DNA of 64,000 nt from assembly GCA_002811675.1 (NCBI GenBank), contig PDIM01000048.1:1-64000 (forward strand). Reading direction: 5' to 3'. The notes under the pieces are model-generated. The model ran no database searches, had not been told where the DNA came from, and saw only the letters and a list, made by a program, of their open reading frames with translations. Shown here in pieces: positions 8,958 through 18,709 of this stretch (position 1 is its first letter; each line of letters begins with the position of its first letter). The DNA comes from Ichthyosporea sp. XGB-2017a (lineage: Eukaryota; Opisthokonta; Ichthyosporea). A program made the translations under genes and the position numbers.

Positions 8958-11664
8958 CAGCTTTTACAGACGTTTGCCTGCTAACTGTGGTAGTTACACT
9001 TGATGGCTGCACCACAGCCCATTTCTGATATGGCTTGAGCCTATCACGAGAGCTGAAAATTTTATCTGAAATAGTGTCGAACGAGCATGGGTATTGTATG
9101 AAGGAGGTCAGCGTAATGTCTTTCAAACATTGTCGCATTTCACCACGAACGGATGCTTGGCAAAGAATGAGCTTTGGTGAGCTTATTCCTTTGCTTTGCG
9201 CATACTCATCAATTCCACTTATAATATATTGAATATCAACAGGGCGAATAAACAAGTCAATGATAACAGTGTCAATTTCCTTGCTGTTCTTTATCGCCGG
9301 CAATATATTTCTGCTGTCGCTTATTTCAACAAATTTTACGTCCGCATCGCTGAGAACACCTACCACCATCTCCCGAAAAACTAAGTTATCAAGCGCAACA
9401 ATTACAGAAGCATTACACTTTTCTTTGCTCAAACATGACGTCGTAATATCTACTTTTTTCTGTTCCTCCGTTGCAACCATATTAACACAAATATGGCTTG
9501 ATTTGCAGTTTAAGCAGATTGAAGAAGTTTCAAAAATCAAAGTATGAAAATGGGATATAGATGAAAATTCTTTCATCTTCAACTTCAGAGTAAATACATG
9601 ATCCTCATATATTGCCATTTTGCCGTTGCTGTCAGATTCACACAAAAACAGCAAGTGAATGTGCTTAAATGAATATGCGTGCTCTATAATATGAATGACA
9701 ACCCAAGGTGCAGGAAATGAATCCCCCTCTATGTAGCCGCACATGCTACCAATATCAACAAAAACATAGCATAAGTGATCTTTTCTTTTGGGATCTGCCA
9801 AAATTACCTCCGCAGAATACGTGTTCCGCGCTATTATAAGATCAAAGCCAAATTCTTTACAATAAGCAGAAAATATATCCCCCCAATATATAGATTGTGA
9901 AACAAGGAGCATGTGCGCTTTGCCTTTACTTGACTCATCACTACGTTCACCTAGCACTAATTGACCCATTTTCAAAGTTACATTTGGAATCTCTAACGCA
10001 TAAGGTATAACGAACTGAACGGAGCTACCATTCGAGATATCATCAATCCACATATCCCCCCCTTGAATGTTACACAGAGAATAGCATATCGGAAGACCCA
10101 TACCACTCCCTGTTCGCACCGCTTCGCTGGCATCTGGCAAGGTAGAAAAATAGTCAAACAAGTTAATTGCGTTTGTTTTCCCTTTCTTGAACCCCGGGCC
10201 GTCATCTTCAACTCTGACGTTAACTAATCTTCGATTTGAACCAGGCCCGCCATCCATGCTGCGAGCATATATGCGAATATCAGCACCCTCACAATACTTA
10301 ATTGAATTACCAAGTAGATTTATAATAACCTGGAGAAATCTACTTTTGTCACCTACAACTTGAGCTTTGGTGCTTTCATCAGCAAAACAATTGATATTCA
10401 AATTTAAATTTGAGGACGAACGGGCATTGTATATGGTCAGTTTTGTTGCTTCATCCACAATATCTCTGGGTGCAAATGATTCCACAGTCAGCTGTAAGCA
10501 ACCGCTCAAAAGCTTTCTGCTAAGCAGCACATCTTCGAACAGCGATAAAAGCAAATTTGCACTGCTTTGCATAACCTGAAAAAGGGGGGCCATTTCATCT
10601 TCTGGATCCGTTGTTTCAAGTACCACAGAGCTTATGGATGTTATGGCATTCAGCGGAGTTCGGACTTCATGAGATATGTTTTTCAAAAATGTAGCCTTTG
10701 CTGAATTGGCCAGCATTGAGTTGTTTTTCTCAAGCTTTAAAGACATCTCCATTTTACTGCACAAACCCTGCAAATGGTAAAGTTTAAATAGGTTAGCAAA
10801 GAGATTCATGAGTGGCATGAGACAATCCGCAAGCTCTATTGTATAACCGCCCTTACGATTAGCTATCCCTGCCATTCCCGTAATTGTCCTACCAAATCGG
10901 ATGGGCATCCCAAGAAAACAGTTGAGTTTCGGATGTCCGTGTGGAATCTTACTTTTACCTCCTCGGCGTTTATCTGTCTCGGGGTTATTGGAAATTACAA
11001 CTTCATCGGTAATCAAGCAAATTCCAAATAATGTTTCCATGTTCTTGAAATCCCAACCAAATGGAGCATTCTGCATATAAAACTCACGCGTCGCTTCATT
11101 CCATGAAATATCTGTGACGGCATGCGTGTGAAGATACGTATTCCCATTTTCGTCTATTAACTTTTCCCCAATAAAGCCATACTCACTCCCAGTTAAATGC
11201 AGCAGATGATTAAGACTATTTGCGAACGATTGCATAATATTATTTTGTTCCAAGTAACTCTCTTGAATTTGAGATATGCTTTCTATTATTTGATTGGAAG
11301 ATGGCAACTTGTCAGCCCCTGCAATTTTCGTTAGCAATATAAGAAATAGCCCTTTCTTTAATCCTTCCACCTCAAGCAGCTGCACTCTAAAATGCTTCAC
11401 GCCTTGACCATAATTCCACTCAAACGAGAGCGAATTTCCGGAAATAACTGCCGCGAGGGCGGAGCCCTCTATGTGTGGACAGCCTTCGTTCACATACTTT
11501 CCAAAATCAAAACCTGGGATGTTCTTTATAGATGTACTTTCTTTCAAAAATGAAATCAAAGATTTGTTTGCCCAGACACAAGCACCATGTTTGTTAATGC
11601 ATATAGCAAACTGACAAAGGCAGTCCAGATTGCTCAGCACGCCAAAATCCTCCGTATTCTGCAT
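8953..11664 (-). CDS. PAS-GAF sensor histidine kinase with two receiver-like C-terminal regions
   Basis: 903 residues from the first in-frame ATG (11664); the frame is open to 11688 but without an ATG. Residues about 15-110 look PAS-like. About 140-300 is a GAF domain with the HGHPxLxxFLGMPI and GMAGIANRKGGY signatures common in sensor kinases. HisKA follows with the H-box FLKNISHEVRTPLN (phospho-acceptor His332), then HATPase_c with an N-box (NLLGNSIKY), DDGPGF and GSGMGLPI. After it come two stretches shaped like receiver domains (about 575-700 and 753-880). The second keeps an Asp in the acceptor-like context VIIDLFIRP but lacks the conserved Lys near the end (QYPCS instead of KP), and the acidic pair is reduced. 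No membrane segment, so probably cytosolic. Ligand unknown. The stop codon lies inside AATAAA. Confidence 0.85.
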   Translation of the reverse strand: MQNTEDFGVLSNLDCLCQFAICINKHGACVWANKSLISFLKESTSIKNIPGFDFGKYVNEGCPHIEGSALAAVISGNSLSFEWNYGQGVKHFRVQLLEVEGLKKGLFLILLTKIAGADKLPSSNQIIESISQIQESYLEQNNIMQSFANSLNHLLHLTGSEYGFIGEKLIDENGNTYLHTHAVTDISWNEATREFYMQNAPFGWDFKNMETLFGICLITDEVVISNNPETDKRRGGKSKIPHGHPKLNCFLGMPIRFGRTITGMAGIANRKGGYTIELADCLMPLMNLFANLFKLYHLQGLCSKMEMSLKLEKNNSMLANSAKATFLKNISHEVRTPLNAITSISSVVLETTDPEDEMAPLFQVMQSSANLLLSLFEDVLLSRKLLSGCLQLTVESFAPRDIVDEATKLTIYNARSSSNLNLNINCFADESTKAQVVGDKSRFLQVIINLLGNSIKYCEGADIRIYARSMDGGPGSNRRLVNVRVEDDGPGFKKGKTNAINLFDYFSTLPDASEAVRTGSGMGLPICYSLCNIQGGDMWIDDISNGSSVQFVIPYALEIPNVTLKMGQLVLGERSDESSKGKAHMLLVSQSIYWGDIFSAYCKEFGFDLIIARNTYSAEVILADPKRKDHLCYVFVDIGSMCGYIEGDSFPAPWVVIHIIEHAYSFKHIHLLFLCESDSNGKMAIYEDHVFTLKLKMKEFSSISHFHTLIFETSSICLNCKSSHICVNMVATEEQKKVDITTSCLSKEKCNASVIVALDNLVFREMVVGVLSDADVKFVEISDSRNILPAIKNSKEIDTVIIDLFIRPVDIQYIISGIDEYAQSKGISSPKLILCQASVRGEMRQCLKDITLTSFIQYPCSFDTISDKIFSSRDRLKPYQKWAVVQPSSVTTTVSRQTSVKAE

Positions 11665-13101
11665 TTTTCGAAAATCAAATTTAAACAACTAATAGTGGCT
11701 TCTTCAACATTAAACTACTCCAGCTATTAAAAAATTTTTCTCGAAAACAAGTACCAAACTTCTAATATTTTTTCAAGGCACTGCCCACAGTGATACAGGC
11801 CAAGTGAGCAATGATTGGGTATCAAGGCTGAAGCCAATGATAAGGAACAACTGAATAACAAAGAATAAGACGAAAAAGTAGCTCACATTAAATACAATTT
11901 GTAAAACGCAGTTGATCGAGACACGGAAGTAGCTTCACTATTAGCTCTGTTGGTTCTGGTCTGCTTTGGGCGTCCGTGTGGTAAGACTATTGGTCGTGGA
12001 GAAGGTGCCTGAAATGAGACAGGCATAGAGTCTATAGAGATTAGATGGATTAAAGCTTGCTTGTGTGTGCAGGTCGTACGCAAAATTGGTAGTGCAAAAT
12101 TGTTCGAATGAGAATTCAGAAAATTTGAACATGTACAGCTTCGATGTCGATCTGAGCTGCCCGGACCGGCGGGCGGCGACGACAGGCGAAGTTGTGAGTT
12201 GTGTTCTCTATATTCGATCAAGCATAATTTTGGGCGGGGTTAGGGGACGGGGTTTTATCCAATCAGAAGTTGACCATCGCTGGGATTCGCTGCAGCAGAT
12301 CACGAATCCCTTTTGTCCTATAATGGCTAATAATAACGTACAGTAATTCATAATAATTCGCTTGATCATTTCGGCTTGCACAATGGGGTGCCTTAGAAAT
12401 GTCTGTTTGCATTTATTTGTGGCAGTCGTCAGATAGATGCACTGGTATAAAAGAAATAACACGCGAAGGAATGAAGAAAATCGAGCTTTCCAACGAAAAA
12501 AAACTTCGTTGAAAGGCTAAAAAAGTGCACTTCCTTTTTGCGTCTATTTGAATGAGCAGAAGTTTTCTTATTCTGAACATAAATCTTTTGGGCAGAAACC
12601 TACGGCAAAACCAGCATTATCACATGGTGCACACTTGTGAGCAGTTTTTTTTTACAATTCCAACAAGTGCATCTTCTCCTTCTGGTGCTATCTCCTTCAC
12701 GGACCCTTTCTTTCACAGGTGTGGGGCGAATGGCGCTGTGGATACACCTTGTACTGTCTTCATTAGCTTTCCCAGACCGCGGGGGTCGCGGCCGAATAGA
12801 CTGTACTAGGTGGTGGGTGGATTAGGGCACTCTTTTAAGTCACAGACTGCACCCCAAAATGACAAAGTAACTCACACAACGAGATCCCACCAGCCAACAA
12901 TATACTCTCCAGGAAGCACATTGCTGATCTAAACGGAAATGCTTGGTATGGAAACTGTCCTTGCACTATTCACGCTTTGGTAAATCATTTCGCACTGCCT
13001 CCCACTATAGTTTGGGAAGAGCATACTATAAGACCAAGATCATAGTGTCAAGATTGCAATATTTCTGATTGCTGCCAAAGCTCTCACTTAATTAAACAAA
13101 A
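11665..13101. other. Divergent promoter region between the histidine kinase and GH38 genes
   Basis: About 1.4 kb with no supported coding region. It contains a CCAAT-type box (ccaatcagaag near 12258). Short open frames on both strands lack motifs and exon structure. Confidence 0.4.
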
Positions 13102-16100
13102 ATGGAGTCATTGAAATTCGTAAATTGGCTTCTCATCTTTCTGATTCTGTCAGGCTGGATTAATGTCCTTAAAGCTTTTTCAAATGACCTCAACGTGTAT
13201 GTAGTTCCCCATACACATCTCGATCCTGGCTGGAAAATGACCTACGAAGAGTATTATAGGTCGTTTGTTGATGCTATTTACTCAAATACAATCAAATCAT
13301 TGATCAAAGCACCTTTGCGGAAGTTTGTTATATGCGAAATGGCATATTTTGAACCTTGGTTTGAATCTCAAACAGTGGATGTTCAAGCGAACGTCAAGAA
13401 ATTGATTTCTACCAAGCAGATAGAATTTGTGGGTGGTGGGTGGGTGCAACATGATGAAGCTGTGTCTTCCGCAGGTGATATTTTTGAGCAAATGAATTTT
13501 GGACTGGACTATTTGCAAAGCACTTTTAATGTCCGCCCGACTGTTGCATGGCAGATAGATCCTTTTGGGCACTCCCTTCTCAGTGTTCCGTTGTTCCAAT
13601 CGCTAGGATTCGAAAATGTTGTTTTAAATCGCGTTGGTAATAGTACAAAAGAACGCTTGAAAGAAACTTTAAGCATGGAATTCAAATGGAAGCCAATGTC
13701 TTCCCTTGACAATGAAGGGATATTCACTCATGTACTTTACAATCATTATGAAACCCCTTCTCAATTTGACTTTGAAAGCTACCAAGTGGAACCGGTCTCA
13801 TCGACGAACATAAAGCCACTCTCAGAAGCCTTGGTGTCTTATTTTCAAAAATGTTCGACGGTCTATAAAACTTCAAATGTTCTGTTCCTTTATGGCAATG
13901 ACTTTCGCTACGTACGTGCCGAAAATATGTTTGAAAATATGGAAGCCCTTATTTCGCACATAAATCAGAATCATCGCGGTATTCGGGTGAAATTTTCAAC
14001 TCCGTCGGATTACTTTGCTGCTGTTAAATCTGACAAACTTTTTCGAAAAGGTGCGTTCCCCATAGTTGAGCACGACTTTTTGCCTTACGAAAATTCATTC
14101 TTTGACATCTGGTCTGGCTTCTTTACCAGTCGTGCGTTTCTGAAGAATTATGTTAGGGAAATGGGTGCTCTTTTATCGGATGTGGAGCGTTTGTCAGCCT
14201 ATGTCTTTCTTGTGCACGGCTTCGAAGCTCTTCTCCTTAACGCTGATATGATAAACAGCTTTGAAATTCAGCCAAAATGGCTATCTCCTAGTCGGCACAT
14301 ACTTATTGAAAATGGCACGGTCAGAGTTAAGGGAAACTCCTCCAAACGAAAAGTAACCGTGGAAGACATGCTTGATGCTGTTAGACGCAATGTGTATTTA
14401 ATGTGTCATCATGACGCAGTGACTGGTACAGCAAAAGACTATGTTGTACAGGATTACCTTCATCGTCTTACAACGTCAAACAAAATTCTACAATCTCTTC
14501 AGGCTTATCTCTCCTCTTTTATTCTTCGGCGACAGCCAGCAACCACTCCGCTTACACATAGTGCAGTGCAACATTTCTACCGTGAAAAACTGACAAACAT
14601 GCAGAAGCATGAATTATTGTATATAAGAGGGCCTTTAGAACAATCGCAGAAAACTCTTTCTGGATGGAGTTGCTTCAAAATTCATGTTAGCAACCCTGTT
14701 GCTCGCCCTCGCGCAGAAATGGTGAGGATGGGAATTTCTTTCAGGAACGTGATTGTCATAGGACCTGATGGGAGAAATATATCTTTTCAATTAAGTCCCA
14801 AATTTGAAAAAAGTGTGCAAATCCTTGAAATTCTGAAAAATTGTCAAAAGGGAGCATCTTGCTTTTCGAAAATGTGGTTATATTTTGAAGCTGAAGTTCC
14901 GGCCTTTGGACTTTCTGTCTACTCCGTCTGCGGCAGCAGCAAGGGCGATTTGGGGTCAAAAGAGTATGAATCAAACGTCGAGTTTTTTTCAGTGGATGAA
15001 GACATCATAAGCACCATTGAAAAATCGGCAACTGATTGCCCTTGTAGGATTGTGTGTGCCCATAGAATGGATTCGAAACATCAAAGTAGTTTGGATAACA
15101 ATCATATCAGCTTAAAGTTAAGCCACAAGATGAAAGGCATGGTGGAACGAGTTTTACACACGAACTCTCATGGCCGCGAATTAAACCTCGAACTTACAAC
15201 AGAATTTGTTTCTTACAATGGCGAAATTCCATATCTTTTTGGTGGTGCCTACAAATTTCGATCGAATTTGGGAATATTTTCTGGTGGCATTTTCTTTGGT
15301 ATTTTTTTTATCTGCGTTGCAGCTGTACTGTCGGTAAAGTTTGTATTTAGCTTCCGACTGTGTGGACAGTGGATGACGGGCGAAGGTAGTAAAGTTTATA
15401 ATGCTGTCAGGAAGAGCCAGTATCATTTACCGAAACCAGCCATTAGCCCTTCGGAACAAAAACCACCGCTTGATAACCGAATTTCAGAATTTCATAAAGG
15501 TTTGAAAGCGTCATGTGGGGTGGCATCTGTTGTACATTTAGTGTTTATGATTGGACTTTTCTTGGGCACATATGCACTACGCTTCCAAGTAAAGAATGAG
15601 TGCACTTTTTCAGTAGTAAGCTTGATTTGCTGTTTTGTTTGTGGTCATTGGCTATTTGGTTCATATTCGTTGGCAGAAATGCAAATGGGTGTTCTTTTGT
15701 GGTGTATTTGCTACGTAAACATATGGTTAACTGGTGTAGTAGACCTCTGGGTATGTCTTATTGTTTGTGGAGTCGCTCTAATTATCGTGGTATCCGGCTT
15801 GCAAGTTTCCCGTCGATGGTTTCCCTTGAGTGTGCGCGAAAACACACTCAGAATGAGAACTGGACTTGTTTTGTGGCTTTCTGCATCCGCCTATTTGATT
15901 GGCTTTTTTTATTTTCAGCATATGCATGGTGATATAGTGCCCTTGACTTCATTGAAGACATTTGCTGTAGTCAAGGGACCCCTAGTGGAAGAAGTTCATT
16001 ATTTTTATGAGGACTTTCCCTCTACTTCTTTTTCCCTTCGACTATTTAAGAACGCCGCCCAAAGAAACCAGAACATTTTGGAGTATGAATTTGATGGCTT

Positions 16101-17142
16101 GATGGTTAAAGAGGATGTCGAATTGAGTATGCGTTTCAGTACTGGCATGCAAAGCGAACGATTATTTTATTCAGACTTTGGTCTTGGGTGGGATTTACAA
16201 AATAGGCGTCGAAGGCACGACTTCCCGTTGCCTTTCAACTTTGTGCCCTCTTCGTCAATTTTTGGTATTCATGATAAAAAGCAAGATGCCAATTTGAGTT
16301 TGATTGTATCGCATAGTCTTGGAATTTCTTCTTTGAGGGATGGTCAGATTGAATTTTTTGTTTTTCGAAGACTCACTTCAGATGATGGTGCTGGCCTGAT
16401 GGAAGGATGTGATGATATCCTACCTTCGCAGATGAAATTCTGGCTTGCTCTGGATTCCGATAAAATACGGCTTCGGGAATTAAGTATTAGTAAAAATAAC
16501 CCTCTTCAGCTGGTTATTTTTCCTATGGAAATTGCAAGCTCTCCGAACAATTTCTATGAGTCAGTACTTGCACTGGATCACTGCCTTTTCAGCCCGCTAA
16601 AAGCTTCTTTACCGAAAGGAGTATTTGTTACCAGGTTTCGGATTGATTCGTTTCACTCCTTGCTATCGAAAGATAACACTAATGCTGAAATAGTCTTAAG
16701 GTCTGTTAATATGAATTATCGCAAATCACATGAATTGAAATCTGAATTAGATCCGCTCTTTTATGGAAAGGAAGATTCCCTGGCTTTGTCGGACAGACGT
16801 ACTTGTGCTATGAACGTCTGGAATGGCCATCCCCCTCCCTTTGAGCCAACCTGCTCTGTTCTTAAGAATTTCGAGCTAGCAAATTTCAAATCGAAAAAGA
16901 CATTTCCAGACCCAAGCTTGAATGAGTCAAAGGCGTTTTACGTAGATTCCTATTTTCACACAAATCGAGATGAAGCAGCAAGTGAAGATGTTCAAATTGA
17001 AATTTATGTTGGAAATGCCTTTTATATATTGCTTGTCGTCTTCTTTTTCGGTATTATTATTGCTATTTTGAAAACACTGGGCATCTCGTATAGTTTACTC
17101 TCTATGAAGAAAGAACTTTCAATTCCTGGAAAAAACGACTAG
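13102..17142 (+). CDS. GH38 class II alpha-mannosidase with a multi-pass membrane region inserted in its C-terminal half
   Basis: 1346 residues, single exon. Residues 5-25 are a signal peptide or anchor. The GH38 catalytic domain is intact: HTHLDPGW (His39 and Asp41 as zinc ligands), FVGGGWVQHDEA, WQIDPFGHS (Asp153, nucleophile) and CHHDAVTGT (His437, zinc ligand). Family knowledge places it with Golgi mannosidase II or lysosomal-type enzymes that trim mannose from N-glycans. The unusual part is the C-terminal beta domain. FGGAYKFRSN (about 713-722), which normally leads within a few dozen residues to KGPLVEEV (about 958-965), is here separated by about 230 residues holding roughly six hydrophobic helices (about 723-749, 805-826, 834-857, 862-902 as two, 920-940). 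The beta domain then resumes. A further helix lies at about 1303-1330 near the C-terminus. An even number of inserted helices would keep both halves lumenal. Confidence 0.88.
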   Translation: MESLKFVNWLLIFLILSGWINVLKAFSNDLNVYVVPHTHLDPGWKMTYEEYYRSFVDAIYSNTIKSLIKAPLRKFVICEMAYFEPWFESQTVDVQANVKKLISTKQIEFVGGGWVQHDEAVSSAGDIFEQMNFGLDYLQSTFNVRPTVAWQIDPFGHSLLSVPLFQSLGFENVVLNRVGNSTKERLKETLSMEFKWKPMSSLDNEGIFTHVLYNHYETPSQFDFESYQVEPVSSTNIKPLSEALVSYFQKCSTVYKTSNVLFLYGNDFRYVRAENMFENMEALISHINQNHRGIRVKFSTPSDYFAAVKSDKLFRKGAFPIVEHDFLPYENSFFDIWSGFFTSRAFLKNYVREMGALLSDVERLSAYVFLVHGFEALLLNADMINSFEIQPKWLSPSRHILIENGTVRVKGNSSKRKVTVEDMLDAVRRNVYLMCHHDAVTGTAKDYVVQDYLHRLTTSNKILQSLQAYLSSFILRRQPATTPLTHSAVQHFYREKLTNMQKHELLYIRGPLEQSQKTLSGWSCFKIHVSNPVARPRAEMVRMGISFRNVIVIGPDGRNISFQLSPKFEKSVQILEILKNCQKGASCFSKMWLYFEAEVPAFGLSVYSVCGSSKGDLGSKEYESNVEFFSVDEDIISTIEKSATDCPCRIVCAHRMDSKHQSSLDNNHISLKLSHKMKGMVERVLHTNSHGRELNLELTTEFVSYNGEIPYLFGGAYKFRSNLGIFSGGIFFGIFFICVAAVLSVKFVFSFRLCGQWMTGEGSKVYNAVRKSQYHLPKPAISPSEQKPPLDNRISEFHKGLKASCGVASVVHLVFMIGLFLGTYALRFQVKNECTFSVVSLICCFVCGHWLFGSYSLAEMQMGVLLWCICYVNIWLTGVVDLWVCLIVCGVALIIVVSGLQVSRRWFPLSVRENTLRMRTGLVLWLSASAYLIGFFYFQHMHGDIVPLTSLKTFAVVKGPLVEEVHYFYEDFPSTSFSLRLFKNAAQRNQNILEYEFDGLMVKEDVELSMRFSTGMQSERLFYSDFGLGWDLQNRRRRHDFPLPFNFVPSSSIFGIHDKKQDANLSLIVSHSLGISSLRDGQIEFFVFRRLTSDDGAGLMEGCDDILPSQMKFWLALDSDKIRLRELSISKNNPLQLVIFPMEIASSPNNFYESVLALDHCLFSPLKASLPKGVFVTRFRIDSFHSLLSKDNTNAEIVLRSVNMNYRKSHELKSELDPLFYGKEDSLALSDRRTCAMNVWNGHPPPFEPTCSVLKNFELANFKSKKTFPDPSLNESKAFYVDSYFHTNRDEAASEDVQIEIYVGNAFYILLVVFFFGIIIAILKTLGISYSLLSMKKELSIPGKND

Positions 17143-17188
17143 AGACTTCTGTTTGTTTGCACTGTATGTTAGATATATACTTGAGATT

Positions 17189-17194
17189 TTTATT
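17189..17194 (-). terminator. Poly(A) signal AATAAA of the ATP-grasp gene
   Basis: Minus-strand AATAAA about 94 nt past the stop at 17288. It lies closer to the GH38 stop than the + strand AATAAA used by GH38 (17213-17218), so the two convergent 3' ends should overlap. Confidence 0.45.
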
Positions 17195-17212
17195 TAAATA
17201 TTTTCAGAATGT

Positions 17213-17218
17213 AATAAA
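17213..17218 (+). terminator. Poly(A) signal AATAAA of the GH38 gene
   Basis: AATAAA about 70 nt after TAG 17142, within the probable 3' UTR of the opposite ATP-grasp gene. Confidence 0.5.
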
Positions 17219-17287
17219 ACCACCAGGGCTTTATAAAATAAATATATGAGTGCTTGCTTGTGCTGTTAATTACATATGTTAGTATTC

Positions 17288-18709
17288 TTAACCAACAGTT
17301 TGCTGGACATCACCAGCTTCGATAGATACCTCAGCCACCTTTTCGGTCACCTCGTCCACAATTGGCTTGATGGGGTAAACGATTTGGGATTCGAGTTCTC
17401 TTACCAAAGCAGCGGATGCTTCAGTGCTCTCACCTTCCAAACAGAATTCACCGATCCATTCGGGCAACCCTTGGTCAACACCCTTGATTTTGTCTCCGGT
17501 TTTGGGGAACACACGAGCCCACTTAACGTGAGAGTTCTCCTTAATAAAGTTCAAAAAGTCCACGTTTTCGACCGTTCCACTTACAGGTGGGTTAAGGGCA
17601 TAGTGTGACACATAGGTGAGGGGCTTATCCGCCTGTGGAGGGTTGATGGGAATACCAGCGGCAGAAAGCAAAAAGTTTTCAAACAGATCGACTCCAAATA
17701 CCCACTGATTGAACTCGCGAACAACACCTCCTCCCATACGGGGATTCACTTCAATGAGCATAGGCCCTTGAGTGGTTGTGTATTTGAGCTCAACATGGAA
17801 GCATCCCTGAGTAAAGCCGAGAGCTTTGCAGCATGCAATAGAGTAGTCAATAATTTCCTTCTGCTTTTCGGCAGAGTAGAAGGAGGGGCAGCTCGATCCA
17901 GTTTCCAAAAAGTATGGTTCGTGGGTGGCCCAGTTGTCAGAACATGAGGAAAAGACGGCTTCGCTGTCCCACATAAGAATGTCAACATCAAACTCATCTC
18001 CATCGAGATATGACTCGACCATAATCTTAACATCACAACCAGGGTTCCATGTAAGAAAGATGTTTTCCTTCAAGTCTTCAACGATTTCATTAAAGCCTTT
18101 GACCATTTCTTCCATGTTGTTTACACGAACGACTCCAACAGATCCTGCGCCGCTGGAGGGCTTGAGGACAGCAGGGAAACCAACATAAGCAGCAGCTTCT
18201 TCAATATCAGCTTCAGTGGCGACATGGAAATGCTTTGGTCCATTGATACCGGCCTTTTCACAGATTTCACGGGCAACATTCTTATCTCTGCAGTTGTTGG
18301 CGGCAGCGGCGGTGTTACCAGGGAGTTCCAAAGCATCACTCAACTCGCACACAAGGGGAATAGTGGCTTCGTAGAAGGTGAAGACACCGTCAAACTCAAT
18401 TCCACAATCTTTAATGGCCTTCAACGAGTTTTCGAAGCAGTTCTTTTCGTCGGTGATATCTGCCATCAAACGACCAGCAGTGATTCCAAGGTCAACAATT
18501 TTGTCGCAGAAAGCATGACCTTCGGTTCCCAAAAGATAGATTTCACATCCCATCTTGTGAGCAGTTTCATAAGCAGCAGTGGTCTGCGCAAAAGGGGCAG
18601 TGACAAACACAATCTTTTTGCCTTTCAGAGCCTTCCATCTCAATTCTTGAGTTGCTTTATCGGCCTTGTTGGCCTTGAGCATAGCCTGTTCTTCAACGGT
18701 GAGAGACAT
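17288..18709 (-). CDS. ATP-grasp ligase (carnosine synthase / amino-acid ligase-like)
   Basis: 473 residues, intronless. The N-terminal pre-ATP-grasp region is Rossmann-like (KGKKIVFVTAPFAQTTAAYETAHKMG). The ATP-grasp core includes CRDKNVAREICEKAGI, FPAVLKPSSGAGSVGVVRV (nucleotide-binding Lys and small-residue loop), MVESYLDGDEFDVDI and the metal-binding LIEVNPRMGGG (about 313-323). This matches the ATP-grasp_4 type that includes carnosine synthase and dipeptide ligases, which activate a carboxylate as acyl-phosphate and join it to an amine. The substrates cannot be named from sequence. Codons favour C/G endings more than neighbours, as in DDX3, consistent with high expression. The ATG at 18709 is the natural start. 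Convergent with GH38, whose stop is 145 nt away. Confidence 0.85.
   Translation of the reverse strand: MSLTVEEQAMLKANKADKATQELRWKALKGKKIVFVTAPFAQTTAAYETAHKMGCEIYLLGTEGHAFCDKIVDLGITAGRLMADITDEKNCFENSLKAIKDCGIEFDGVFTFYEATIPLVCELSDALELPGNTAAAANNCRDKNVAREICEKAGINGPKHFHVATEADIEEAAAYVGFPAVLKPSSGAGSVGVVRVNNMEEMVKGFNEIVEDLKENIFLTWNPGCDVKIMVESYLDGDEFDVDILMWDSEAVFSSCSDNWATHEPYFLETGSSCPSFYSAEKQKEIIDYSIACCKALGFTQGCFHVELKYTTTQGPMLIEVNPRMGGGVVREFNQWVFGVDLFENFLLSAAGIPINPPQADKPLTYVSHYALNPPVSGTVENVDFLNFIKENSHVKWARVFPKTGDKIKGVDQGLPEWIGEFCLEGESTEASAALVRELESQIVYPIKPIVDEVTEKVAEVSIEAGDVQQTVG

Noticed and set aside
11883-12346. Opposing open frames of about 90-110 codons in the histidine kinase/GH38 spacer
   Set aside because: They overlap on opposite strands, lack domains and have no credible splice partners.
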